The notes beneath the pieces were generated by a model. The model was given only the letters and a program-made list of their open reading frames with translations, searched no databases and was not told the origin of the DNA. Position numbers and translations under genes: made by a program. 64,000 nt of DNA from the NCBI RefSeq assembly GCF_002813755.1, contig NZ_CP018061.1, forward strand, positions 1,292,001 through 1,356,000. Reading direction: 5' to 3'. Origin of the DNA: Enterococcus mundtii (GTDB lineage Bacteria > Bacillota > Bacilli > Lactobacillales > Enterococcaceae). This document shows positions 49,460 through 58,188 of this stretch, in pieces. Positions within the stretch are counted from its first letter, which is position 1. Each line of letters begins with the position of its first letter.

Positions 49460-49504
49460 GTTCGTCTGTAGTTTATTTTTCCCGAAGCTACGGACGAACT
49501 TTTC
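49460..49504 (+). terminator. Terminator of the P-type ATPase gene
   Basis: GTTCGTC-t-GTAG pairs with CTAC-g-GACGAAC around a ~15-nt loop, and TTTTCTT follows. Confidence 0.82.
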
Positions 49505-50064
49505 TTAAAATGACTTAAAAAAGCGCAAATGATAAAAATAAATACAGATAACAAAAAAACTAGAGAATTATGGGAATTTATGACTAGTATAAGAGGTTAG
49601 AACGAGGAATTATAAAGGTAATCATTTTTCATTTATTCTAGTTTACATAATATATATTATACAAAGTAGATTCAAATGAAGTATGAACCGTTATCAACCT
49701 GAATTAATCCGAATTTTACCACAAAACCGATTTTTGACCCTTCTGCAAAATTTTAAAATTATTTTGCACTTGATTTATTTTCTCTGACTAGTTATTCATT
49801 ACTCATTTACTAGAAACCAATGATTTTAAATCTATGTTCCTGCAATCTACAAAAAATTAGATTGACGTTCTGTCATCAGATTTAAGTTGGACTCAAGAAT
49901 TTTTTATGACTTCGTCAATTTATGTATTTATCATCAACTAATCTATATCATCCATTCTAATAATATGTTTTGCTAATTCTATATGTTTATTCATGTTTTT
50001 GGTTCTCTTAGGCCAAGTTTAATGTGATATGTTATCTATAGAATAATAACTGAGGTGATAAAAA
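49505..50064 (+). other. AT-rich spacer without a supported gene
   Basis: About 560 nt of strongly AT-rich sequence with stops in all frames. It holds a small inverted repeat (GCAAAAT...ATTTTGC, 49745-49767) and short decayed-looking frames, such as an 18-codon minus-strand frame near 49997-49940 with no ribosome binding site. It could be the remains of a lost gene; nothing firm was identified. Confidence 0.5.
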
Positions 50065-50238
50065 ATGAAAATTGTTAAACTAGAGAAAGAAAAAATCAAA
50101 CAGTACATATTAAATGAAGCCAATGAACAAGATATGATTGAAATGATCGAGCTGATGCGTGCAAAGAAAGCGATTTTAGACTTAGAAAAAATCGCAATGG
50201 AGAAGAAGAAAATCGTTGATAAATTCAACAAATTGTAA
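50065..50238 (+). CDS. Small charged coiled-coil-like protein (57 aa)
   Basis: ATG at 50065 preceded by TGAGGTGATA. The protein (MKIVKLEKEKIKQYILNEA...ELMRAKKAILDLEKIAMEKKK) is very rich in Lys, Glu, Ile and Leu in a heptad-like pattern, consistent with a short helical protein. Not recognised. Stands alone between the AT-rich spacer and a convergent small membrane-protein frame; no function assigned. Confidence 0.55.
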   Translation: MKIVKLEKEKIKQYILNEANEQDMIEMIELMRAKKAILDLEKIAMEKKKIVDKFNKL

Positions 50239-50313
50239 GAGTCTAAGCCCTATAGCCTCTTTTTTCTCTATCTACGAATGCCCTCTTCTCCATTCAAATG
50301 TTCTTATAATTCA

Positions 50314-50568
50314 CTAAAAACGGATCACAGAAATATGATAAAAAATAATCCCGATAAATACGCCAAATAGAATATGTAAAACAACAGCAAAAACTAACGG
50401 AACGACCTTGGCTCCTTTTTTATCCCAGCTGTACGTTGCTTTCTTATTCTTCCATAGTAAAGATACAAGCAACAAACTGAGAATCATAAACCATAATAAT
50501 AGTGCAATACCAACCAAAGGCATTATTTTTTCATTAACAATAGCTAACATCAGCAATGAAATAAACAA
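50314..50568 (-). CDS. Possible small three-helix membrane protein
   Basis: 84 codons with three hydrophobic segments (NEKIMPLVGIALLLWFMILSLLLVSLLW; VVPLVFAVVLHILFGVFIGIIFY) separated by a basic loop (KNKKATYSWDKKGAK), which looks like a real membrane protein. The start is doubtful: the TTG at 50568 abuts the ldh terminator and has no ribosome binding site. It could be a truncated gene that lost its 5' end, or be read at low level past the terminator. Confidence 0.4.
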   Translation of the reverse strand: MFISLLMLAIVNEKIMPLVGIALLLWFMILSLLLVSLLWKNKKATYSWDKKGAKVVPLVFAVVLHILFGVFIGIIFYHISVIRF

Positions 50569-50570
50569 AA

Positions 50571-50627
50571 AACGGGAAAATCGGGAAATAGCAAACTATC
50601 ATTTCCGATTATTCCCGTTTTTTTTTT
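50571..50627. terminator. Terminator downstream of ldh
   Basis: AACGGGAA...TTCCCGTT with an inner ATCGGGAAAT/ATTTCCGAT pairing, and T-runs on both sides. Ends ldh on the minus strand and can stop plus-strand transcripts too. Confidence 0.85.
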
Positions 50628-50670
50628 GATGATAGAAGAGTATATAGAAAAGAAAGGAGAATTTATGGGT

Positions 50671-51615
50671 TTAGCGTACAGTATCAAGTACGGCTTTTAA
50701 TTCACTGACTGATTGATGGAACATTGCTTTTTCTTGAGGTGTGATCGATAGGTCAATGATTTCTCTTACCCCATTTTCATCAACGATCGATGGCACACCA
50801 GTAAAGATATCTTCTTCACCATACTCGCCATTTAAGTAAGCTGAAACTGGTAGTACAGCTTGTTCATTATTTAGGATGGCTTTGACGATTCGAGTCGTAC
50901 TCATACCGATACCGTAATAAGTTGCTTTTTTACGGTCAATGATTTCATAAGCTGCATTTTTTACTTTGTCAGCAAGTACTGTTAGATCATTTTCTTCTAA
51001 ACGATGATCTTTCTCAACGTATTCCATGATTGGTTTACCACCGACTGTAGTATGTGACCAAGCAGCTACTTCTGAATCCCCATGCTCACCTAAGATATAA
51101 CCGTGTACACTACGTGGATCAACTGCAAGTTTCAAAGCAATTTCTTTTCTGAAACGAGTTGTATCTAAAGTTGTTCCAGTTCCTACCACTCTTGAAGCTG
51201 GTAAGCCGGATTCTTGCCATGTTAAGTAAGTTAAAATATCGACTGGGTTTGAAGCAACAACGAAGATACCATCAAAACCTGAAGCCATGACTTCTTTAAC
51301 GATTTGACGAGTGATCGCTGCATTTGTTTTCACTAGATCTAAGCGAGTTTGACCAGGTTTTTGGTTCACGCCAGCAGTTAAGATCACTAGATTTGCATCT
51401 TTACATTCTTCATACGTGCCAGACCATACGGAAACGTTCTTTTCGCCCCATGCCATTCCATCTAGTAAGTCTAAAGCTTCTCCTTCTGCTTTTTCTTGGT
51501 TGACATCGATTAAGACAAGTTCATTGGCAACACCTTGATTGATCATCGCATAAGCAATACTTGTACCGACAAATCCTGTACCTACGATTACAACTTTACG
51601 ACTTGTTTTTTTCAT
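50671..51615 (-). CDS. ldh: L-lactate dehydrogenase
   Basis: 314 aa from the ATG at 51615, whose ribosome binding site AAAGGTG is formed by the codons of the longer in-frame start at 51633. NAD-binding VVIVGTGFVGTSIAYAM, catalytic ILGEHGDSEVAAWSHTTVGG, and substrate-binding Arg in TTLDTTRFRKE. Reduces pyruvate to L-lactate, the main fermentation end step in enterococci. Strong promoter upstream and a terminator downstream; monocistronic. Confidence 0.95.
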   Translation of the reverse strand: MKKTSRKVVIVGTGFVGTSIAYAMINQGVANELVLIDVNQEKAEGEALDLLDGMAWGEKNVSVWSGTYEECKDANLVILTAGVNQKPGQTRLDLVKTNAAITRQIVKEVMASGFDGIFVVASNPVDILTYLTWQESGLPASRVVGTGTTLDTTRFRKEIALKLAVDPRSVHGYILGEHGDSEVAAWSHTTVGGKPIMEYVEKDHRLEENDLTVLADKVKNAAYEIIDRKKATYYGIGMSTTRIVKAILNNEQAVLPVSAYLNGEYGEEDIFTGVPSIVDENGVREIIDLSITPQEKAMFHQSVSELKAVLDTVR

Positions 51616-51646
51616 GTCTAACACACCTTTCATCCGTTCTTTGTTA

Positions 51647-51686
51647 TTTTCATGAAAATTATAAATCGGTTGCTATCATTTTTCAA
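51647..51686 (-). promoter_or_regulatory. Strong ldh promoter with palindrome at the start site
   Basis: On the minus strand TTGAAA (51686-51681) and TATAAT (51663-51658) have a 17-bp spacer. A perfect 12-nt palindrome TTTTCATGAAAA (51647-51658) touches the -10 and covers the expected start, a position suited to a repressor. Confidence 0.7.
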
Positions 51687-51729
51687 TAATATAGAAATTA
51701 TATATACTATAATAATTTTTTATAGAAAA

Positions 51730-52254
51730 TCAATAACGTCCATGATCGGATTGTGTTCTTCTCACTCTTGGTATTTCTTTACGAGAAGTGGACAAGTCAT
51801 TAATTGATGGATTCTTTGTTTTTGCGGAAGCGCTCATTTGCGGTGAAAGGTTTGTAACTTTTGATTGTAAAGGCATAGGTTCAGGTTTTGCTGTTTGATA
51901 AGCTTGGTGTTCCTTAGGTAAGGAACTGGTACTGAATTGTCGTGAGATATGACTAAGATTAGGAACCCCTTCCAAACGAATAGGAGAAATTTTTAGTTGT
52001 AGATCTTCGACATAAATTCTTGAAGAAGGTTTTTTATAGAGTGGATCACCAAGTTTAGGGAACCAGTTTTTTCTTCTTTCACTGCGCTTGAGTTTGTTAG
52101 CTAACCGTTCCATTTCATTTTCACCAGTATACTTGGGATAGTTTGTAGCATGATAAGTCGAATAGATGGCTTCGTTGATTCGTTGGAATAGCATTTCCCG
52201 ATATGTATTTGTATTGAATAATCGATGCAACTGATACAAAATAAAATCCCTCAA
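51730..52254 (-). CDS. Hypothetical protein, third gene of an unknown operon
   Basis: 174 aa, no transmembrane segment or signal peptide. Basic, with an N-terminal helical part (MRDFILYQLHRLFNTNTYREMLFQRINEAIYS...) and a Ser/Pro/Thr-rich C-terminal half (PEPMPLQSKVTNLSPQMSASAKTK...) that looks disordered. Not recognised. Overlaps the preceding gene by 4 nt. It may be a cytoplasmic partner of the two small membrane proteins encoded upstream. Confidence 0.65.
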   Translation of the reverse strand: MRDFILYQLHRLFNTNTYREMLFQRINEAIYSTYHATNYPKYTGENEMERLANKLKRSERRKNWFPKLGDPLYKKPSSRIYVEDLQLKISPIRLEGVPNLSHISRQFSTSSLPKEHQAYQTAKPEPMPLQSKVTNLSPQMSASAKTKNPSINDLSTSRKEIPRVRRTQSDHGRY

Positions 52255-52595
52255 TCTTCTTGCTCCTCATTCTGATGCCATGGCTCAAAGACATCTCTTT
52301 GTCTACTCGCTCTGGCCTTTTCTTTTTCTATATTGCTCTTAACTCTTTCTTCTTGGACTTTGTAAGAAGCCGCAACTTCTTTTTTGAAGTGTCTGCGGTC
52401 TTTACGAGTCACCCTTTTTATATATTTGAATATTTGCCAAATGATCACGACAAGTAAGTAAACCGTGAAAAAGCCAGAAAAGCCAAACTGAATAATAAAT
52501 GACATAAGAAAGGCAGCAAGCTTACCTGCTTGACTAGCTGATGGAAAATTTTCCTGTTGTTGCGCAATAAATGTTAAAACCCAGTACATTCCCAT
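52251..52595 (-). CDS. Hypothetical membrane protein, second gene of the unknown operon
   Basis: 114 aa; AGGGGGAAAAAA before the ATG. A hydrophobic N-terminal segment and a longer transmembrane stretch (AFLMSFIIQFGFSGFFTVYLLVVIIWQIFKYI), then a highly charged cytoplasmic tail (KRVTRKDRRHFKKEV...IEKEKARASRQRDVFEPWHQNEEQED) predicted to be helical. Not recognised. ATGA overlap with the following gene indicates coupling. Confidence 0.68.
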   Translation of the reverse strand: MGMYWVLTFIAQQQENFPSASQAGKLAAFLMSFIIQFGFSGFFTVYLLVVIIWQIFKYIKRVTRKDRRHFKKEVAASYKVQEERVKSNIEKEKARASRQRDVFEPWHQNEEQED

Positions 52596-52627
52596 TTTTT
52601 TCCCCCTACTCTTCTTTGCTCCAGTAC

Positions 52628-52819
52628 TTACTTAGTCTTTTTATACCGACTTTTAGCAAGTGCTTGTTTAGATGGTTTCTCCATTTTAGGTTGTGCAACC
52701 ATTTTTACAGAAATAAAAACACATAAAACAATAACAAAACTCGTGATACCAATGATCATAGATGTGTTATTGACAAAATATTTTGTGATTAATTGAATCA
52801 TGTCTGTTTGACCAATCAC
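52628..52819 (-). CDS. Small membrane protein, first gene of the unknown operon
   Basis: 63 aa from the GTG at 52819, which has a perfect AAAGGAGGTG 8 nt upstream. One transmembrane helix (SMIIGITSFVIVLCVFISVKMV) and a basic tail (KPSKQALAKSRYKKTK). Not recognised. Lies 32 nt before the next gene. Confidence 0.65.
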   Translation of the reverse strand: MIGQTDMIQLITKYFVNNTSMIIGITSFVIVLCVFISVKMVAQPKMEKPSKQALAKSRYKKTK

Positions 52820-52916
52820 TATTTTTCACCTCCTTTAGACATACAATAAGCAATCATAGTTTATAATGAAAGGATGATTTTAAAAAAACTTTTTTTTGCT
52901 TATTTTGAAAAAATAG

Positions 52917-52977
52917 AAAAGAACTTGCATCTGTAAGCCTTCAACATGGCTCACGCGGATACAAGTTCTTTTTTTAC
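52917..52977. terminator. Bidirectional terminator
   Basis: AAGAACTTG (plus ATC/GAT pairing after a one-base bulge) pairs with CAAGTTCTT and is flanked by T-runs. It ends the acidic repeat protein gene on the minus strand. Confidence 0.8.
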
Positions 52978-53271
52978 TTATTCTTTGTGTTTCGTTTTAA
53001 AAGCGTCAAATTTTTCTTTCGCTTCTTCTACCACTTCTTCTAGTTCATCCTTCAAATGATGTTTTTTTGTTGGATGCTCGGACTCTTCTTCCACTGCGTT
53101 TGAACCAGACATCGCGACTTCTTTTTCTTCACCGGAGTTGGTTCCAGCTAACGCCTCTTCTTTATCTGTTGTTTCACCTGAATTAGTTCCAGCTAACGCA
53201 ACTTCATCATCTGTTTTAGGCGCCATGGAACCTCTTAAACGTTTTTCTTTTTCTCCATCATAATTTGTCAT
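52978..53271 (-). CDS. Acidic repeat-containing hypothetical protein
   Basis: 97 aa; AAGGAGGACGAG before the ATG. The middle contains three short tandem repeats: VALAGTNSGE, EALAGTNSGE and VAMSGSNAVE, separated by acidic linkers. The C-terminal third (HHLKDELEEVVEEAKEKFDAFKTKHKE) is a charged amphipathic helix. No signal peptide. Not recognised; composition resembles small stress or intrinsically disordered proteins. Monocistronic. Confidence 0.65.
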   Translation of the reverse strand: MTNYDGEKEKRLRGSMAPKTDDEVALAGTNSGETTDKEEALAGTNSGEEKEVAMSGSNAVEEESEHPTKKHHLKDELEEVVEEAKEKFDAFKTKHKE

Positions 53272-53355
53272 GTTTCTCGTCCTCCTTGTTGCTCTGTCTC
53301 TATCCTACAACAAGAATAAAATAACTGTCAAAACATAAAGGCGGGAACATTCGTA

Positions 53356-55404
53356 TTAATTTTCTTTCCTTAGAATTTTCACTTCGTAAGGTGCAAACGT
53401 TTGGATACCAGTAAGCGTTTGATTTGTTTCGATAGCCAAGTAAGGATCAAGCAACTCAAGCTGTTGCCTCTCCTCAGAAAAATTCATTAGAAAGTAATAG
53501 CAGTGTGTTCCATCGGTTCGCGATTGAATCGAAATTTTTGGATTTGAACTCTTAACGATTCCTTGCTGCAACTGTAATTTTTCGATGATTGGCTGGTAAA
53601 ACACTTCTAGAAAATCGAGATCGGTACGAGCTGCTAAGTAATAAGCAGTTCCCTCGCCTAATTGATTTTCAACTAGAGCTGGCGTTTCAGCATAAAAATC
53701 TTGTTTGTAAGTAGCTCTCACCTTCCCTGTCGTTTCGTTGACGATGCCACAGTAGTCTTTTGTTTGATATGTTTGTTCCTTGTAAAGGATTTGATTGTGT
53801 TCTCCTGGATAAAGCGTGTCAAGCTCTTTTGGAAGGACACCAAAAAGTGTTTGCAAAACTTGTGGCCATTCTCCAAGATGTAACCGATCATGTTCATTGA
53901 CCATTCCGGTAAAATAGCTACCAATCAAGGTGCCACCTTTTGTCACATATTCTGAGAGTTTGACCATCGTTTCTTCACGCATCAAATAGAGCATTGGTGC
54001 AACGACTAAGGCATAATTAGAGAAGTCTTGATTTGGCGTCAAAATATCAACAGCTATATCTCTTTCCCAAAAGAATCGGTAATGTTCTTGTAGTGTTTGG
54101 ATATAACGACGAGTTGGACGACCAAAACCACCGCCTCTTTTTAATGCCCAATTGCTTTCCCAGTCAAATAAAATAGCGACTTTTGCCTCTGTTTGTGTAC
54201 CTTTGATCGAAGACAAAGTGTCTAATCGTTTTCCGTAAGCCGCTACTTCTTGGAAGACTCGATTGTTTTCTGAATTGTCATGTTCAACTACTGCCCCGTG
54301 GAATTTTTCGGAATTTCCTAGTGATTGCCGCCATTGAAAATAGAGTGTGCTATCTGACCCATGTGCCAGTTGTTGCATCCCACTTAGCAGGTGCATTCCT
54401 GGCTTCTTCGCCTTGTTGAATGCGTGCCAATTCACGTAACTAGGCGTCGATTCCATCACGAGAAATGGTTGTTTCTTCAATGAACGATATTGATCGTGGA
54501 CGTAAGCTGATTTCATGGCGGTCACATGTAAAGGTTCGTACGGGTTATGCCAGTCGGGGTAGCTATCCCAACTGACGATATCAACAACTTCTGCAAATCG
54601 AGAATAATCAAGTCCTTCCAGGGGAATAAAGTCATGCTGGTCATGGCCTTCTGCCATAAAATTAGTCGTTACTGGAATAGCTGGTGTGATTTCTCTAATC
54701 GGTTCGATTTCATGTAAAAAGAAATCGATCGTCCGATCTGTCACAAATCGTTTCCAGTCTAGATCCATGCCATGCACTTTATGTTCTCCAAGAGGTGAAG
54801 GCGGCACAACTTGGGACCAACTGGAATAATCATTACTCCAAAATGTCATCCACCAAGCGTCATTCACTGCTTCTAAGGTTTGATATTTCGTTTTGACCCA
54901 CTCACGCCATTTGGCTGCACAAAGTGGACAGTAGCATTCTCCGGAGTATTCATTACTGATATGCCACAGCAATAATGCCGGATGGTCACCATATCGTTCA
55001 GCTAAACGGCGATTGATTTGCTGGACTTTTTCCCGATAAACAGTTGATGTGTAACAATGGTTATGGCGAAAACCATGATGATGCTTTTGTCCTTGTGCAT
55101 TCGTTCGATTCACTTCTGGATATTTTTCACTCAACCATTGAGGGCGTCCACCACTTGGTGTGGCTAAAATCACACGTCCTTGACGTTTGTGCATCTCTTC
55201 AAATACTTTATCTAAACACTCAAAGTGATAAACCCCTTCTTCTGGTTCTAATGTACTCCATGAAAAGATCCCTACAGTTACGGTATTGACATGTGCTTTA
55301 TCCATCAACTCAAAATCTTTTTTCAAGATTTCAGGGTGATTCAACCATTGTTCCGGATTATAATCCCCACCATGGAGTAAACGTGTGTCATTATAAGTCT
55401 TCAC
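53356..55404 (-). CDS. Beta-galactosidase, GH42 family
   Basis: 682 aa. GH42 signatures: HGGDYNPEQW near the start, acid/base Glu in HISNEYSGECYC with the zinc-binding cysteines of this family (CYCPLCAAKW), and the nucleophile Glu in FLVMESTPSYVNWH. No signal peptide, so it acts in the cytoplasm on galactosides, probably after PTS uptake. Starts 1 nt after the stop of the alpha-galactosidase gene. Last gene of the galactoside operon. Confidence 0.92.
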   Translation of the reverse strand: MKTYNDTRLLHGGDYNPEQWLNHPEILKKDFELMDKAHVNTVTVGIFSWSTLEPEEGVYHFECLDKVFEEMHKRQGRVILATPSGGRPQWLSEKYPEVNRTNAQGQKHHHGFRHNHCYTSTVYREKVQQINRRLAERYGDHPALLLWHISNEYSGECYCPLCAAKWREWVKTKYQTLEAVNDAWWMTFWSNDYSSWSQVVPPSPLGEHKVHGMDLDWKRFVTDRTIDFFLHEIEPIREITPAIPVTTNFMAEGHDQHDFIPLEGLDYSRFAEVVDIVSWDSYPDWHNPYEPLHVTAMKSAYVHDQYRSLKKQPFLVMESTPSYVNWHAFNKAKKPGMHLLSGMQQLAHGSDSTLYFQWRQSLGNSEKFHGAVVEHDNSENNRVFQEVAAYGKRLDTLSSIKGTQTEAKVAILFDWESNWALKRGGGFGRPTRRYIQTLQEHYRFFWERDIAVDILTPNQDFSNYALVVAPMLYLMREETMVKLSEYVTKGGTLIGSYFTGMVNEHDRLHLGEWPQVLQTLFGVLPKELDTLYPGEHNQILYKEQTYQTKDYCGIVNETTGKVRATYKQDFYAETPALVENQLGEGTAYYLAARTDLDFLEVFYQPIIEKLQLQQGIVKSSNPKISIQSRTDGTHCYYFLMNFSEERQQLELLDPYLAIETNQTLTGIQTFAPYEVKILRKEN

Positions 55405-55405
55405 T

Positions 55406-57646
55406 TCATTTCCTCCTTTCTACAAGATGATAGATGAATGATTGACAGTCTCCTGCAAGTTGGTAAGTGGTATGATTCACTCCATTGAACAAACGTGGTT
55501 TTTTCAGACCGACATTCATCAGGAAATTACCGTTAATCGTTTCTTTTTGATTGATTTGATAATAACTATCCTTATTCAGGCATTCTGGAAGTGGTAAATA
55601 TGCCTTTGCGGCTGGATTGGCACGTGCCGATTTTTGATAATAACCAATGATTGCCTCTGACTGATCGTGACTGAAAACACCCCAGCAAATTTCATTATCA
55701 GCAGGATGGTTTGGCAAAATCTGGAGAAATTCCCCATGAGTCAGCAAATGACGATGGGCTTTGTAAAAAGTGATCCGGTCACTGATCTGTTGTATTTCAT
55801 CTTCTGTCAAAGCCAATAGGTCTAATTCGTAGCCTAAAGGGCCAAACATCGCCACATCTTGGCGGAATGCTAAGGAAGTGTCACGTAACACTTGGTGGTT
55901 CGGAGAAGCAGAGACATGATTACTAAAGCTAGAAAGGGGATATCCTGCTAATGTTCCGCTAAGAATACTTAATCGTTCCAACCCATCACTGGTATCGCTA
56001 GGCCAGATTTGCGGACTATAAAATAATATACCTAAATCATATCTGCCTCCACCACCAGCACAACCTTCGATCAAAAGATCAGGATAGCTGGTCAATAATT
56101 TGCCATAAAGCGTGTAGACGCCTTGGACATAGCGATGGAAGAACTCCTGTTGATGAACCCCCTGTTTTTCTAAATAGGCGGAATAGGCTTCAGTAATATT
56201 TCGGTTCATATCCCACTTGATATAAGTTAAATTTGTTTCTTCAATGATCTTTGCCATTTGCTCATAGATCTCTTCAACAACGGCCGGATTCGCAAAATCA
56301 AGGACATATTGCCCACGTCCCACCGAGATACGTGAATAGGGATGTCTCACTACCCAATCAGGATGTTTTTCCAATAACTGACTATCAGGAGAGATCATTT
56401 CAGGTTCGAACCACATGCCGAATTGAAGGCCCATATTTTTGAGCTTTGTTGCAAAGGCAGCCAATCCGTGTGGGAATTTTTGCTTATCAGGCGTCCAGTC
56501 ACCTAACGAGGACCGATCGTTGTTTCGTTTGCCAAACCAGCCATCGTCTAAGACAAAACATTCCATTCCTAATTTTTTTCCAATGGTCGCAAGCGACAAG
56601 AGTTTTTCTTCGGTAAAATCAAAATATGTTGCTTCCCAGTTATTGAACACGATTGGTCTTGGCGTGTTTTGCCATTGACGATCAATCAAATAGTTTTCGA
56701 TAAAATGCGTAAATTGTTTGGCAAGACCATTCGTACCTGCAGCGCTATACATCAAGACTGCTTCTGGTGTCGTAAAGCTTTCCTTAGGCGTTAATGTCCA
56801 AGTAAATTGTGTCGGATGGATACCGATCATCACTCGCGTTTTATCCCATTCATCCACTTCTGCTTGAGCGAGAAAATTGCCGGAATAAACGAGATTCATC
56901 CCATAGACCTCTCCTTGATCAAGCGTTGAATTTTGATGTTCCAGCCGGATAAAGGGATTATGCTGATGGCTACTTGCACCTTTTAGTGACCCAATCGCTA
57001 CGACTCCTTGTTCAAGCGGCCGTTTCTTTTCATGTCGTTCTTTTAACCAAGCACCTGAAAAATGAGTGAAATCATACGCTTTGGTAGAAAGATTCAAGAC
57101 GCCTGAAAGCATGCGATGGATCTGTAAATCTGTCTCAGATTGATTGATCAGCGTCTGACTTTGAACGATGGCGGTGGAATCGCAAAATAATGTGTAATGA
57201 AGTATCAGCTCTAACTGACGTTCCTGATCCACTAATCGCAAAGAGAGTGTTTCCGTTTCTTCCTCTTTCCCATAAGCAGCCGGACACTTTAAGTTTCTTT
57301 CCTTGCCTTTTTTAGTCGTTGCTTCGACAAAACGAAAATCGGTGTAGTAAGGCGTTTGGTTACTTGAAAGTTCGATCGCTCCTTCTTTGAAATCAGAAGA
57401 ACCATACACAGGATATGCTTGTGGATGATCGGTCAAGGTAAAGTTAGGGTCATCTTCAAAAAACTTGACTGTTCCAGCAGATTTATTTTGATCTGTGACC
57501 AAGTAGTCGATTTCTTCGACAGATAAACCATGTAAAGATTTTCCGTAATAAATTTGCTCGATCTGTCCATTTTGCATGACATGGAGAATAAAGCTAACTT
57601 GCGAATTATTCATGTGAAATATGCGATTGTTTAATTGTTCAATCAT
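55406..57646 (-). CDS. Alpha-galactosidase, GH36 family
   Basis: 746 aa from the ATG at 57646, which has AAGAGGTG 9 nt upstream; GTG and TTG codons just before it lie in that site. N-terminal beta-supersandwich, then the catalytic barrel with FVLDDGWFGKRNNDRSSLGDW, nucleophile Asp in YIKWDMNR and acid/base Asp in WPSDTSDGLER. Cleaves alpha-galactosides such as melibiose or raffinose. Cytoplasmic. Preceded by an intercistronic hairpin that may reduce expression relative to the PTS gene. Confidence 0.93.
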   Translation of the reverse strand: MIEQLNNRIFHMNNSQVSFILHVMQNGQIEQIYYGKSLHGLSVEEIDYLVTDQNKSAGTVKFFEDDPNFTLTDHPQAYPVYGSSDFKEGAIELSSNQTPYYTDFRFVEATTKKGKERNLKCPAAYGKEEETETLSLRLVDQERQLELILHYTLFCDSTAIVQSQTLINQSETDLQIHRMLSGVLNLSTKAYDFTHFSGAWLKERHEKKRPLEQGVVAIGSLKGASSHQHNPFIRLEHQNSTLDQGEVYGMNLVYSGNFLAQAEVDEWDKTRVMIGIHPTQFTWTLTPKESFTTPEAVLMYSAAGTNGLAKQFTHFIENYLIDRQWQNTPRPIVFNNWEATYFDFTEEKLLSLATIGKKLGMECFVLDDGWFGKRNNDRSSLGDWTPDKQKFPHGLAAFATKLKNMGLQFGMWFEPEMISPDSQLLEKHPDWVVRHPYSRISVGRGQYVLDFANPAVVEEIYEQMAKIIEETNLTYIKWDMNRNITEAYSAYLEKQGVHQQEFFHRYVQGVYTLYGKLLTSYPDLLIEGCAGGGGRYDLGILFYSPQIWPSDTSDGLERLSILSGTLAGYPLSSFSNHVSASPNHQVLRDTSLAFRQDVAMFGPLGYELDLLALTEDEIQQISDRITFYKAHRHLLTHGEFLQILPNHPADNEICWGVFSHDQSEAIIGYYQKSARANPAAKAYLPLPECLNKDSYYQINQKETINGNFLMNVGLKKPRLFNGVNHTTYQLAGDCQSFIYHLVERRK

Positions 57647-57680
57647 GGAAGGCAACACCTCTTAATTTTTAGTTAGTAAA

Positions 57681-57731
57681 ACAAACAAGGAATGAAGAGA
57701 GCGACGTTTTGTTCCTCCATTCCTTGTTTGT
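57681..57731 (-). terminator. Intraoperonic terminator-like hairpin
   Basis: ACAAACAAGGAATG and CATTCCTTGTTTGT are perfect 14-bp complements with a 23-nt loop. On the minus strand a T-rich tail (TTTACTAAC) follows. It lies between the DUF3284 and alpha-galactosidase genes, so it probably gives partial termination or protects the upstream mRNA end. Confidence 0.7.
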
Positions 57732-57738
57732 GGAGAAA

Positions 57739-58176
57739 TCAGAGCTTTTGTATCAAATAATTGACTCTTTTAGCTAACTGATGATTGTAAAAGAATTTAT
57801 AAAATGGCAGGACAAAAAGCAAACTCAGCTGCGTTTTGGCATCAATCAGTTCATTTCTTTCAGAATAATGCAACGTGAACTCCTGCTCATCTTGACGTTT
57901 CAGTTGGTAGGTTTGAACGATTTTTCCACCGGAGTAATCAGTAGTCATTTCAAGTAGTTCATCTTTGACTAAACGTTGGATCGTCATCGTGCTTTCGACA
58001 GTCGCTTGCCCGAGTTTTGTTCGAAGCGCAGTCGTGACGGCTGCTCCTTCTGTCAGCTCGGTAATCGAAGAGTCCTTGCTGTGAAAATAGCTTAATTGTT
58101 CTTCCAGTAGTATTTGGTAAAAATGTGTGGCTTGTGTCGGTATTTTCTTTCGGTAGTTCAAGGTATCGATCCGCAT
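57739..58176 (-). CDS. DUF3284-like protein
   Basis: 145 aa from the ATG at 58176 (AGGGAGTG upstream). A small, soluble alpha/beta protein (MRIDTLNYRKKIPTQATHFYQILLEEQL...) of the type found beside lactose/cellobiose-type PTS genes in lactic acid bacteria. Biochemical role unknown. Lies 12 nt after the PTS EIIC gene in the same orientation. Confidence 0.75.
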   Translation of the reverse strand: MRIDTLNYRKKIPTQATHFYQILLEEQLSYFHSKDSSITELTEGAAVTTALRTKLGQATVESTMTIQRLVKDELLEMTTDYSGGKIVQTYQLKRQDEQEFTLHYSERNELIDAKTQLSLLFVLPFYKFFYNHQLAKRVNYLIQKL

Positions 58177-58188
58177 GGGGTTCACTCC

